Assembly: GCF_024642105.1 (NCBI RefSeq)
Contig: NZ_JAHEBT010000055.1
Location: 290,497 to 354,496, forward strand
Direction of reading: 5' to 3'
DNA length: 64,000 nucleotides
Source of the DNA: Flavobacterium sp.
Lineage (GTDB): Bacteria > Bacteroidota > Bacteroidia > Flavobacteriales > Flavobacteriaceae
Shown piece after piece: positions 8,865 through 16,946 of the stretch. Position numbers and translations under genes: made by a program. Below the pieces are notes generated by a model, which was not told the origin of the DNA, ran no database searches, and saw only the letters and a program-made list of their open reading frames with translations. Position 1 is the first letter of the stretch. Every line of letters begins with the position of its first letter.

Positions 8865-10499
8865 ATGATTACAGTTAACGATATTTCTGTGCAATTTGGC
8901 GGAACCACACTTTTTAGTGATGTTTCTTTTGCCATTAATGAAAATGATAAAATTGCCCTTATGGGTAAAAATGGAGCGGGAAAATCGACGCTTTTAAAAA
9001 TAATTGCAGGACACAGTAAACCTTCTACAGGTTCTATTTCGGCCCCCAAAGAAGCGGTAGTAGCTTATTTGCCACAGCATTTATTGACTACGGATGGCGC
9101 GACTGTAATGGAAGAAACGTCTAAGGCGTTTGGCGAAGTTTTCAAGATGAAAGCGGAGATTGACGAGATAAATGAGCAATTGACCGTTCGTACGGATTAT
9201 GAAAGTGATGAGTACATGAAGTTGATTGAGCGTGTTTCGGATTTGAGTGAGAAATACTACGCTATTGAGGAAGTGAATTATGAGGCAGAGGTTGAGAAAA
9301 TCTTAATTGGTTTAGGGTTTGTTCGCGAAGACTTTACACGTCAAACTTCGGAGTTTTCTGGAGGTTGGAGAATGCGTATCGAATTGGCTAAAATTTTATT
9401 ACAAAAACCCGATTTGATTTTGCTCGATGAGCCAACGAACCATATGGATATAGAAAGTATTCAATGGTTAGAAGATTTCTTGGTCAACCAAGCCAAAGCG
9501 GTGGTAGTGATTTCGCACGATAGGGCTTTTGTAGATAACATTACTAATCGTACTATAGAAGTAACTATGGGCCGTATTTATGATTATAAAGCCAAGTATT
9601 CTCATTATTTGGAATTGCGAAAAGACCGCCGTATGCATCAGCAAAAAGCCTACGATGAGCAACAAAAAATGATTGCTGATAATAGAGCGTTTATAGACCG
9701 TTTTAAAGGAACGTTTTCTAAAACCGATGCGGTACAATCGCGTGTGAAGATGTTAGAAAAACTAGAAATCGTTCAGGTAGACGAAGTCGATACATCCGCT
9801 TTGAAATTGAAATTCCCGCCAGCAGCTCGTTCTGGACAATATCCTGTGATTGTGAAAGAATTGTCTAAATCGTACGGTGATCATGTGGTATTTAAAGAGG
9901 CCAATTTGGTTATTGAACGCGGTCAAAAAGTAGCTTTTGTTGGAAAAAATGGAGAAGGTAAATCGACTATGATTAAAGCTATCATGAAAGAAATAGGCAT
10001 TGATAGCGGTAGTGTCGAAATTGGTCACAATGCCCAAATAGGTTATTTTGCTCAAAACCAAGCGGCTTTGCTAGATGAAAACGCTACTATTTTTGAAACT
10101 ATTGATGGTATTGCGGTAGGAGAAATTCGTACTCAAATTAAAAATATTTTAGGTGCTTTTATGTTTCATGGTGATGATATTACCAAGAAGGTGAAAGTAC
10201 TTTCTGGAGGAGAAAAAACGCGTTTGGCGATGATTAAATTGTTGTTAGAGCCTGTTAACTTGTTGATTCTAGATGAGCCTTCGAATCACTTGGATATGAA
10301 AACGAAAGACATTATCAAAGATGCCTTAAAAGATTTTGATGGAACTTTGATTTTAGTATCGCACGACCGTGACTTCTTAGACGGATTAGCTACCAAAGTT
10401 TTTGAATTTGGAAACAAAAGGGTGGTAGAACACTTTGAGGATGTAGCTGGTTTCTTGGCGCACAAGAAAATGGAAAACCTGAGAGAAATAGAGAAGTAG
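8865..10499 (+). CDS. ABC-F family ATPase (ribosome-associated translation factor type)
   Basis: 544 residues, two ATP-binding cassettes and no membrane domain. Cassette 1: Walker A GKNGAGKST at 34-42, signature FSGGW at 164-168, Walker B with LLDEPTNHMD at 186-195. Cassette 2: GKNGEGKST at 360-368, LSGGE at 446-450, LILDEPSNHLD at 467-477. The inter-domain linker (about 232-318) is charged and helical, matching the P-site tRNA interaction motif of ABC-F factors such as EttA or YbiT. Members bind the ribosomal E site and either regulate translation or protect from antibiotics; length and composition suggest a housekeeping factor. Monocistronic, followed by a MITE-like element. Confidence 0.92.
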   Translation: MITVNDISVQFGGTTLFSDVSFAINENDKIALMGKNGAGKSTLLKIIAGHSKPSTGSISAPKEAVVAYLPQHLLTTDGATVMEETSKAFGEVFKMKAEIDEINEQLTVRTDYESDEYMKLIERVSDLSEKYYAIEEVNYEAEVEKILIGLGFVREDFTRQTSEFSGGWRMRIELAKILLQKPDLILLDEPTNHMDIESIQWLEDFLVNQAKAVVVISHDRAFVDNITNRTIEVTMGRIYDYKAKYSHYLELRKDRRMHQQKAYDEQQKMIADNRAFIDRFKGTFSKTDAVQSRVKMLEKLEIVQVDEVDTSALKLKFPPAARSGQYPVIVKELSKSYGDHVVFKEANLVIERGQKVAFVGKNGEGKSTMIKAIMKEIGIDSGSVEIGHNAQIGYFAQNQAALLDENATIFETIDGIAVGEIRTQIKNILGAFMFHGDDITKKVKVLSGGEKTRLAMIKLLLEPVNLLILDEPSNHLDMKTKDIIKDALKDFDGTLILVSHDRDFLDGLATKVFEFGNKRVVEHFEDVAGFLAHKKMENLREIEK

Positions 10500-10544
10500 T
10501 TTTTGTTGCAACATTTAGCATTTGTTCTTTTCGAGTCAATACCT

Positions 10545-10750
10545 AACCCGTTGGGTGTAATTATTAAAAACGTCAATTCGAGTGTTTTTTGTGCAATGAA
10601 ATGGAACAAAAAATGTATCGAGAAACCTTTAGGTTCAACGTAGTTAATCGTTTTTAATAACATTTCACTTGTTCTCGATATGATTTTCTGACGAAAATCA
10701 CTCGAACTGACGTGAAATTTTCATCAAAAACTAATTTTACCCAACGGGTT
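10545..10750. repeat. MITE-like element with nested inverted repeats
   Basis: About 206 bp bounded by perfect 12-bp terminal inverted repeats AACCCGTTGGGT (10545-10556) and ACCCAACGGGTT (10739-10750). Inside, CGTCAATTCGAGTG (10571-10584) pairs with CACTCGAACTGACG (10699-10712) with one mismatch, and the right half holds a 7-bp hairpin GATTTTC-TGAC-GAAAATC (10682-10699). No transposase is encoded. It fills almost the entire gap between the ABC-F and hydrolase genes. The coding potential on the minus strand here is a by-product of the repeat. Confidence 0.75.
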
Positions 10751-10805
10751 CAATACTTAATAAAAATATCTTTATTTTTACCCTAAAGTAATGGTTTTTT
10801 GAACG

Positions 10806-11498
10806 ATGGATAACAAAAAGATTTCGGTTTATTTCATGCCTGGATTGGCGGCTAGTTCGTTGATTTTTGAGCGTATTGTTTTGCCGGATTCGCTTTTTGA
10901 AGTGCATCTTTTAGATTGGGAATTGCCCATTGGAGAGGAATCTTTAAAGGATTATGCCAAACGAATGGCTGAAAGAATCACAGCACCAAATCCTGTTTTG
11001 ATTGGTGTTTCTTTCGGAGGGATTTTGGTGCAAGAAATGGCAGCTTTTTTGAATCCGCTGAAAGTAATTATTATTTCGAGTGTGAAATCGAATGTAGAAT
11101 TTCCTCGCCGAATGAAAATTGCCAAAACAACGAAAGCGTACAAATTAATTCCAACATCGATTTTTTCGAATATGGAAAAGTTGAGTGCTTTTTCTTTTGG
11201 AAAATCCATAGCCCATCGATTGAAATTATATGAAAGGTATCTTTCGGTTCGCGATGTGCATTATTTGGATTGGGCCATAGAACGCATTTTATTGTGGAAT
11301 AGAACCCAAGTTGATCCGAATGTAATTCATATTCACGGCGATGCCGATGAGGTGTTTCCAATTCAATACATCAATGATTGTATCGAAGTAAAAGGCGGAA
11401 CACACATTATGATTTTAAGTAAATACAAATGGTTGAATGAAAATTTACCTGCTATAATTTTAGGTACGTTTTCAGAAGCAAAAAAAGAAAAAGTATAA
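10806..11498 (+). CDS. Alpha/beta hydrolase
   Basis: 230 residues. The nucleophile elbow is GVSFGG (67-72), with Ser69 as the likely nucleophile. The acid is probably Asp179 or Asp181 in HIHGDADEVFP, and the base His200 in KGGTHIM. No signal peptide, so cytosolic. The substrate is unknown. The following lytic transglycosylase starts immediately after its stop codon (zero spacing), so the two are cotranscribed and probably translationally coupled, which hints at a link to envelope turnover. Confidence 0.8.
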   Translation: MDNKKISVYFMPGLAASSLIFERIVLPDSLFEVHLLDWELPIGEESLKDYAKRMAERITAPNPVLIGVSFGGILVQEMAAFLNPLKVIIISSVKSNVEFPRRMKIAKTTKAYKLIPTSIFSNMEKLSAFSFGKSIAHRLKLYERYLSVRDVHYLDWAIERILLWNRTQVDPNVIHIHGDADEVFPIQYINDCIEVKGGTHIMILSKYKWLNENLPAIILGTFSEAKKEKV

Positions 11499-12404
11499 AT
11501 GAAAAAACAAACAACAACGATTCGTAAATCGGTTCTTTTGATTGGAGTAATGCTCATTAGTGGGTTATTTATTTTTGCTTCTAAATTAGAATTGCCTGCT
11601 AATTGGATAGCTCGTTTTAATCCGAACTATTTTCCTGCCCAAATTGATTTTGCAGGAGAAGCAGTACCCTTAAAAATTGCGGATGTACAGGAGCGTTTGG
11701 ATAGAGAATTGTTGGTGAATAAGCATTTGAACGCTTCGACCTTATTAATTTTAAAAAGAGCGCACCGTGCTTTTGCAGTCATCGAACCGATTTTAAAGAA
11801 AAATGGAATTCCAGATGATTTTAAATACGTTGCCGTGATTGAAAGTGGTTTGGTGAATGTAGTTTCTCCAGCTGGTGCTAAAGGAATTTGGCAATTTATG
11901 CCTGATACGGCTAAAGAAATTGGTTTAGAAGTGAATGAGAATATTGACGAGCGCTATCACTTGGAAAAAGCGACAGAGGCGGCTTGTGCTTATTTTTTGA
12001 AAGCCAAAGAAAAATTTGGAAACTGGACTTTAGTGGCAGCTTCATATAATGCGGGTGGAACTGGAATCAAAAAGCAATTGGATATTCAAAAAGTAGCCAA
12101 TTACTATGATTTATTGCTAAATGACGAAACCTCTCGTTATGTGTTCCGAATTTTAGCCTTGAAACAAATTATGGAACATCCAGAACAATACGGTTTTCAA
12201 ATTACAGAGGAGGAACAATACAAAATAGTAGCGACGAAGAAAATTACAATTGATAGTTCGGTAACCGATTTAGCTAATCTAGCAATTCAACAAGGGATTA
12301 ATTATAAAATATTGAAGATTCATAATCCGTGGCTGCGCACCACTAAAATGGTGAATCCTACGAATAAAAAATACCAATTGGAAATCCCTTTGGAAGGATA
12401 TTAA
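11499..12404 (+). CDS. Lytic murein transglycosylase (SLT domain, MltD-like)
   Basis: 301 residues. An N-terminal membrane anchor or signal (about 10-27) is followed by a Slt-type lysozyme-like domain from about 85 to 230. The catalytic Glu115 lies in AVIESGL (112-118), followed by SPAGAKGIWQFMP (123-135) and SYNAGG (182-187), all family signatures. Such enzymes cleave the glycan strand of peptidoglycan to 1,6-anhydro-muropeptides. E. coli MltD ends in LysM repeats, but here only about 70 residues follow the catalytic domain, perhaps one degenerate LysM (NLAIQQGINYKILKIHNPWL). Confidence 0.9.
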   Translation: MKKQTTTIRKSVLLIGVMLISGLFIFASKLELPANWIARFNPNYFPAQIDFAGEAVPLKIADVQERLDRELLVNKHLNASTLLILKRAHRAFAVIEPILKKNGIPDDFKYVAVIESGLVNVVSPAGAKGIWQFMPDTAKEIGLEVNENIDERYHLEKATEAACAYFLKAKEKFGNWTLVAASYNAGGTGIKKQLDIQKVANYYDLLLNDETSRYVFRILALKQIMEHPEQYGFQITEEEQYKIVATKKITIDSSVTDLANLAIQQGINYKILKIHNPWLRTTKMVNPTNKKYQLEIPLEGY

Positions 12405-12412
12405 TTGATTTG

Positions 12413-12464
12413 AGATTCTGGCCTGAGCGATAGCGAATAGACGAAGCAAACAAGTTCAGAATGA
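12413..12464. repeat. Palindromic repeat copy 1 at the GIY-YIG locus (interrupted form)
   Basis: AGATTCTG (12413-12420) and CAGAATGA (12457-12464) are the ends of the common palindrome with a longer insert between them. The insert, including CGATAGCGAATAGACGAAG, is the reverse complement of the centre of the repeat at 6503-6546. Confidence 0.7.
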
Positions 12465-12484
12465 AGGGCGAGAATATGAGTAGG

Positions 12485-12516
12485 TTATCTGTCAACCTGA
12501 ACTTGTTTCAGGTTCT
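12485..12516. repeat. 32-bp flanking repeat, left copy, with perfect hairpin
   Basis: Contains AACCTGAA (12494-12501), loop CTTGT, TTCAGGTT (12507-12514): a perfect 8-bp hairpin. The whole 32 bp recurs identically and in the same orientation at 12875-12906. It ends 15 nt before the GIY-YIG start codon. Confidence 0.85.
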
Positions 12517-12531
12517 GAATCTAATTTAACT

Positions 12532-12852
12532 ATGGCTAATAGAGCATATCATAATTACTGGGTGTATATATTAACAAATAAACCTAATGGGACTCTTTAT
12601 ATTGGAGTTACGGTAGGGATAGATGATAGAATGGAGAGGCATGTGATTGGAGAAGGATCGAAATTTACTGCCAAGTATAAGTTAAAAATAATGGTGTATT
12701 GTGAAGAATTTCAATACATTAATGATGCAATTGCAAGGGAAAAGCAATTGAAAAATTGGCACAGAAAATGGAAAATAAATTTAATAGAAGAGTCTAATCC
12801 TAATTGGCTTAATTTATGGAAACAGTTAGATTCTGAAACAAGTTCAGAATGA
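12532..12852 (+). CDS. Small GIY-YIG nuclease domain protein enclosed by palindromic repeats
   Basis: 106 residues forming a single GIY-YIG domain: the two-strand signature is VYILTN (11-16) and LYIGVT (22-27), with Arg33 in DDRMERH, His37, and the metal-binding Glu70 in AREKQLKNW. This is the UPF0213/UvrC-N-like stand-alone family; cellular role unknown. The C-terminus LDSETSSE and the stop codon are encoded by a palindromic repeat (12830-12850). Identical 32-bp repeats flank the gene on both sides. No other gene belongs to its unit, and it is unrelated to the neighbouring transglycosylase. It may be a nuclease acting on this repeat family, by analogy with RAYT/REP pairs, but no activity is shown by sequence alone. 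Confidence 0.88.
   Translation: MANRAYHNYWVYILTNKPNGTLYIGVTVGIDDRMERHVIGEGSKFTAKYKLKIMVYCEEFQYINDAIAREKQLKNWHRKWKINLIEESNPNWLNLWKQLDSETSSE
12830..12850. repeat. Palindromic repeat copy inside the 3' end of the GIY-YIG gene
   Basis: ATTCTGAA (12830-12837), loop ACAAG, TTCAGAAT (12843-12850): a perfect 8-bp stem. It encodes the last residues of the nuclease and its T is the first base of the TGA stop. Confidence 0.85.
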
Positions 12853-12874
12853 CAGACGTACTATATATACTAGA

Positions 12875-12906
12875 TTATCTGTCAACCTGAACTTGTTTCA
12901 GGTTCT
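12875..12906. repeat. 32-bp flanking repeat, right copy
   Basis: Identical to 12485-12516, same orientation, 390 bp away, with hairpin arms 12884-12891 and 12897-12904. It stops just before the stop codon of the convergent TPR-like gene and may act as a terminator-like structure. Confidence 0.85.
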
Positions 12907-12913
12907 AGAAAAT

Positions 12914-13429
12914 CTATATTTTCTTCATTTGTTCTTTCATCATGCTGATTTGATCTTTCAGCATGTTTTGCTTGTCCAGTTTCTTGGCTTCATTTAATAG
13001 CGATGTAGCTTCTAATTTTCTTCTTCTAGACATCGCGATACCTGCTAGGTTTAATTTGGCTACAGCCAAATCCATATCCATAGACAATCCTAACTCAATT
13101 GCTTTTTTGAAAAATTTCTCTGATTGATTGATATTAGTTTGCGAAAGCATAATACCGTGAAGGTAATTGAAGTATCCTTGTTGTTTTTGAACCAAAGCAC
13201 CTTCTGGGTTTTTGATTTTGTCTAACCATTTTTTAGCGCCTTCAAAATCTTGTTTTCTCAACTTTAAGAACGCTAGTAAGATGAATTCGTTTTTGAAATA
13301 TAAAAAAACAGGAATTACACTTAGTAATATAAGGAAGATTCCGTTTCCAATGTTACTTTCAGTAAATTGCCAAATGCCTGTAGCGACAATAAGTCCGGCA
13401 AGAATAAGTTTGATATTTTTGTGAAACAT
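12914..13429 (-). CDS. Membrane-anchored tetratricopeptide-like protein
   Basis: 171 residues. Two hydrophobic segments at the N-terminus (about 7-22 and 28-46) are followed by a helical-repeat region (about 52-170) with TPR-like pairs: LRKQDFEGAKKWLDKI, QGYFNYLHGIMLSQ, SEKFFKKAIELGL, then AVAKLNLAGIAMSR. Its C-terminus is lysine and methionine rich. Probably a membrane-tethered scaffold; partner unknown. Convergent to the GIY-YIG gene and divergent from rpmH. Confidence 0.7.
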   Translation of the reverse strand: MFHKNIKLILAGLIVATGIWQFTESNIGNGIFLILLSVIPVFLYFKNEFILLAFLKLRKQDFEGAKKWLDKIKNPEGALVQKQQGYFNYLHGIMLSQTNINQSEKFFKKAIELGLSMDMDLAVAKLNLAGIAMSRRRKLEATSLLNEAKKLDKQNMLKDQISMMKEQMKKI

Positions 13430-13493
13430 AATAGGTTTGAATTTATGATTGCAAAGATAGTAAAAGGAATTAAAAATATTTTTATAAAACTAC

Positions 13494-13523
13494 TTGCTAG
13501 AAAAAAAAGTCTTTGTATATTTG
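13494..13523 (+). promoter_or_regulatory. Promoter of rpmH
   Basis: TTG at 13494-13496, a 19-nt spacer, and TATATTTG at 13516-13523. Start codon 72 nt downstream. Confidence 0.7.
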
Positions 13524-13595
13524 CACTCGGTTTTCGAATAACGGTTATTCAAAAACTAGAAGACATATAAATAAAGATTTTAAAGATACAAACCA

Positions 13596-13757
13596 ATGAG
13601 CAAAAGAACGTTTCAACCATCGAAAAGAAAAAGAAGAAATAAACACGGATTTATGGACAGAATGGCTTCTGCTAATGGAAGAAAAGTTCTTGCAAGAAGA
13701 AGAGCTAAAGGAAGACATAAATTGACTGTTTCTAGCGAACCTAGACACAAAAAATAA
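13596..13757 (+). CDS. rpmH: 50S ribosomal protein L34 (bL34)
   Basis: 53 residues, reading [19 protein letters not shown] and then [20 protein letters not shown], the near-invariant bL34 pattern; strongly basic. In many bacteria rpmH starts an rpmH-rnpA operon, but here a strong terminator follows 23 nt after the stop and carB comes next, so rnpA is not linked. Confidence 0.97.
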
Positions 13758-13780
13758 TGGTTATTCTATAATCAATATTA

Positions 13781-13814
13781 AGCCGTTACTATTTTTTAGT
13801 AACGGCTTTTTTTT
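13781..13814 (+). terminator. Intrinsic terminator after rpmH
   Basis: Perfect 10-bp stem AGCCGTTACT (13781-13790) with AGTAACGGCT (13798-13807), 7-nt loop, then at least seven T. Confidence 0.93.
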
Positions 13815-13926
13815 GAAAATTTAAACTAATTCTATTTAGTTTAGCTCTAAAAAGCTCAGTTTAAAGTGTTTTTACTACTTAAACCGGACAATAATAAAAA
13901 ACAACATACACACAAATTATACTACA

Positions 13927-16782
13927 ATGCCAAAAGACACATCCATTAAATCCGTTTTGATAATAGGTTCAGGTCCTATTGTAATTGGTCAAGCCTGCGA
14001 ATTTGATTATGCTGGTTCACAATCAGCACGTTCTATTCGTGAAGAGGGAATCGAAGTGATATTAATCAACTCGAATCCAGCGACGATTATGACTGACCCT
14101 TCTATGGCCGATCACGTTTACTTGAAACCATTGACAACTAAGTCGATTATTGAAATCTTGAAAGCACATCCGCAAATTGATGCGGTATTGCCAACAATGG
14201 GTGGGCAAACGGCATTGAACTTGTGTTTAGAAGCAGAAGAAAAAGGAATTTGGGAAGATTTTGGAGTAAAATTAATTGGGGTTGATGTGAACGCCATTAA
14301 TATTACGGAAGATAGAGAACAGTTCAAACAATTACTTGAACGAATTGGAGTTCCTGCTGCACCAGCAAAAACGGCTACTTCATTCTTGCAAGGAAAAGAA
14401 ATTGCTCAAGAATTTGGCTTTCCGTTAGTAATTCGTCCTTCGTTTACCTTGGGTGGAACGGGAGCTGCTTTTGTGCATAGCAAAGACGAATTTGACGAAA
14501 AATTGACTTATGGTTTAGAAATGTCACCTATCCATGAAGTGTTGATTGACAAAGCATTGTTAGGTTGGAAAGAATACGAATTAGAATTGTTGAGAGATAA
14601 AAACGACAACGTAGTTATTATCTGTTCTATCGAAAATATGGACCCAATGGGAATTCATACAGGAGATTCGATTACAGTAGCGCCAGCGATGACACTATCT
14701 GATACGACTTTCCAAAAAATGCGTGACATGGCGATTTTGATGATGCGAAGCATTGGAAATTTTGCGGGAGGTTGTAACGTACAATTTGCGGTTTCGCCAG
14801 ACGAAAAAGAAGATATTGTAGCGATTGAAATCAATCCTCGTGTGTCTCGTTCTTCGGCATTGGCATCTAAAGCAACGGGGTATCCAATTGCTAAAATTGC
14901 TTCAAAATTAGCCTTAGGATACAACTTAGACGAATTACAAAATCAAATTACAAAATCTACTTCGGCTTTATTTGAGCCAACATTGGATTATGTAATTGTA
15001 AAAATACCACGTTGGAACTTCGACAAGTTTGAAGGTGCTGATAAAACATTAGGACTTCAAATGAAATCAGTAGGTGAGGTAATGGGAATTGGACGTTCGT
15101 TCCAAGAAGCCTTACATAAAGCGACTCAATCATTGGAAATCAAAAGAAATGGTTTAGGTGCTGACGGAAAAGGATATACCAATTACGAACAAATTATCGA
15201 GAAACTGACTCATGCTAGTTGGGATCGTGTTTTTGTGATTTATGATGCCATTGCGATGGGAATTCCATTGAGTCGCATTCATGAAATCACTAAAATCGAT
15301 ATGTGGTTCTTGAAGCAATACGAGCAATTATTTACTTTGGAAAAAGAAATTGCTTCGTATAAAGTAGAGTCTTTACCAAGAGAATTATTGCTTGAAGCCA
15401 AACAAAAAGGATTCTCTGACAGACAAATTGCGCACATGATGGGTTGTTTGGAAAGTCAGGTGCATACCTTGCGTATGGATATGAATATCAATCGTGTATT
15501 CAAATTAGTAGATACGTGTGCTGCCGAGTTTAAAGCGCAAACACCTTACTATTATTCTACTTTCGAGGCTGAAATTGAAAAGCCAAACGGAGAACGTTAT
15601 GTTCACAACGAAAGTATTGTTACGGATAAAAAGAAAATCATCGTTTTAGGGTCAGGCCCAAATAGAATTGGACAAGGAATTGAGTTTGATTATTCTTGTG
15701 TTCACGGGGTGCTTGCTGCGAAAGAATGTGGTTACGAAACCATTATGATCAACTGTAATCCTGAAACCGTTTCAACTGATTTTGACACAGCTGATAAATT
15801 GTATTTTGAGCCTGTTTTCTGGGAGCATATTTATGACATTATCCAACACGAAAAACCAGAAGGTGTTATCGTGCAATTAGGTGGTCAAACGGCTTTGAAA
15901 TTAGCAGAAAAATTATCGAAATACGGAGTAAAAATCTTAGGAACTAGCTTTGATGCTTTGGATTTAGCCGAAGACAGAGGGCGTTTCTCTGATTTATTAA
16001 CCGACTTGAATATTCCTTTCCCTAAATTCGGAATTGCAGAAACTGCTGATGAAGCCTCGGCTTTAGCAGATACTTTGGATTTTCCATTGTTGATTCGTCC
16101 TTCGTATGTGTTGGGAGGTCAAGGAATGAAAATTGTTATCAACAAACAAGAATTAGAAGAACACGTAATCAATTTATTGAAATCGATTCCAGGAAATAAA
16201 TTGTTGCTAGACCACTATTTAGATGGTGCTATCGAAGCGGAGGCTGATGCGATTTGCGATGCTGACGGAAACGTGTACATTATCGGAATTATGGAGCATA
16301 TCGAGCCTTGTGGAGTACACTCGGGAGATAGTAATGCGACTTTGCCACCGTTCAATTTGGGTGAATTTGTGATGCAACAAATTAAAGATCATACGCATAA
16401 AATAGCGGTTGCTTTGAAAACCGTTGGTTTAATCAACATTCAATTTGCTATCAAAAACGATATTGTTTATATCATCGAGGCCAATCCAAGAGCGTCTAGA
16501 ACAGTACCTTTTATCGCTAAAGCTTACGGTGAACCGTATGTGAATTATGCTACTAAAGTGATGTTAGGAGCGAATAAAGTAACTGACTTTACATACAATC
16601 CACAATTGAAAGGATATGCAATCAAGCAACCCGTTTTCTCTTTCAGTAAATTCCAAAATGTGAATAAAGCATTAGGACCAGAAATGAAATCGACAGGAGA
16701 AAGCATCTTGTTTATTGATGACTTGAAAGACGATCAATTCTACGAATTGTACTCTCGAAGAAAAATGTATTTGAGTAAATAA
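13927..16782 (+). CDS. carB: Carbamoyl-phosphate synthase large subunit, short form
   Basis: 951 residues. Two homologous ATP-grasp halves: the first begins with GSGPIVIGQACEFDYAG (about 12-28) and the second with GSGPNRIGQGIEFDYSC (about 575-591). It uses ammonia from the CarA glutaminase, bicarbonate and two ATP to make carbamoyl phosphate for pyrimidine and arginine synthesis. Compared with E. coli (about 1073) it is about 120 residues short: the C-terminal MGS-like allosteric domain, where UMP and ornithine bind in E. coli, is missing, ending at YSRRKMYLSK. A clear terminator follows, so the ending looks genuine and not truncated. carA is not in the window. Confidence 0.96.
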   Translation: MPKDTSIKSVLIIGSGPIVIGQACEFDYAGSQSARSIREEGIEVILINSNPATIMTDPSMADHVYLKPLTTKSIIEILKAHPQIDAVLPTMGGQTALNLCLEAEEKGIWEDFGVKLIGVDVNAINITEDREQFKQLLERIGVPAAPAKTATSFLQGKEIAQEFGFPLVIRPSFTLGGTGAAFVHSKDEFDEKLTYGLEMSPIHEVLIDKALLGWKEYELELLRDKNDNVVIICSIENMDPMGIHTGDSITVAPAMTLSDTTFQKMRDMAILMMRSIGNFAGGCNVQFAVSPDEKEDIVAIEINPRVSRSSALASKATGYPIAKIASKLALGYNLDELQNQITKSTSALFEPTLDYVIVKIPRWNFDKFEGADKTLGLQMKSVGEVMGIGRSFQEALHKATQSLEIKRNGLGADGKGYTNYEQIIEKLTHASWDRVFVIYDAIAMGIPLSRIHEITKIDMWFLKQYEQLFTLEKEIASYKVESLPRELLLEAKQKGFSDRQIAHMMGCLESQVHTLRMDMNINRVFKLVDTCAAEFKAQTPYYYSTFEAEIEKPNGERYVHNESIVTDKKKIIVLGSGPNRIGQGIEFDYSCVHGVLAAKECGYETIMINCNPETVSTDFDTADKLYFEPVFWEHIYDIIQHEKPEGVIVQLGGQTALKLAEKLSKYGVKILGTSFDALDLAEDRGRFSDLLTDLNIPFPKFGIAETADEASALADTLDFPLLIRPSYVLGGQGMKIVINKQELEEHVINLLKSIPGNKLLLDHYLDGAIEAEADAICDADGNVYIIGIMEHIEPCGVHSGDSNATLPPFNLGEFVMQQIKDHTHKIAVALKTVGLINIQFAIKNDIVYIIEANPRASRTVPFIAKAYGEPYVNYATKVMLGANKVTDFTYNPQLKGYAIKQPVFSFSKFQNVNKALGPEMKSTGESILFIDDLKDDQFYELYSRRKMYLSK

Positions 16783-16805
16783 TAATTACTTGATTTAGAT
16801 ATTCA

Positions 16806-16832
16806 AAAAGCCTCTGAAAAGAGGCTTTTTTT
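16806..16832 (+). terminator. Intrinsic terminator after carB
   Basis: AAGCCTC (16808-16814) pairs with GAGGCTT (16821-16827), followed by a T run. Confidence 0.88.
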
Positions 16833-16917
16833 ATGGTTTGATTACTAATTAGAAAATTGAATTTTGAAAAACAGATTCCAGTAATTTTTTAAATTAGCTT
16901 CGTATCGTTTTTTATTT

Positions 16918-16925
16918 TACATTTG
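16918..16925 (+). promoter_or_regulatory. -7 box TACATTTG of the crt/photolyase operon
   Basis: TACATTTG ends 21 nt before the MerR start. There is no strong TTTG -33 box, consistent with a regulated promoter. If the MerR protein autorepresses like CarH, its operator should overlap 16880-16946; I did not find a clear long palindrome there. Confidence 0.5.
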
Positions 16926-16946
16926 TTTAATAAAAAATAAAAAAGA

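Noticed and set aside
10286..10663. 125-residue minus-strand frame after the ABC-F gene
   Set aside because: Lies opposite the ABC-F coding end and inside the palindromic element; no protein-like composition.
12532..12852. GIY-YIG gene as a group I intron homing endonuclease
   Set aside because: No split host gene and no intron-like RNA around it; it stands alone in an intergenic region.
13815..13926. PyrR-type attenuator or antiterminator in the carB leader
   Set aside because: Short repeats such as AGCTC/AGCTC occur but no terminator/antiterminator pair or PyrR-binding loop could be recognised.
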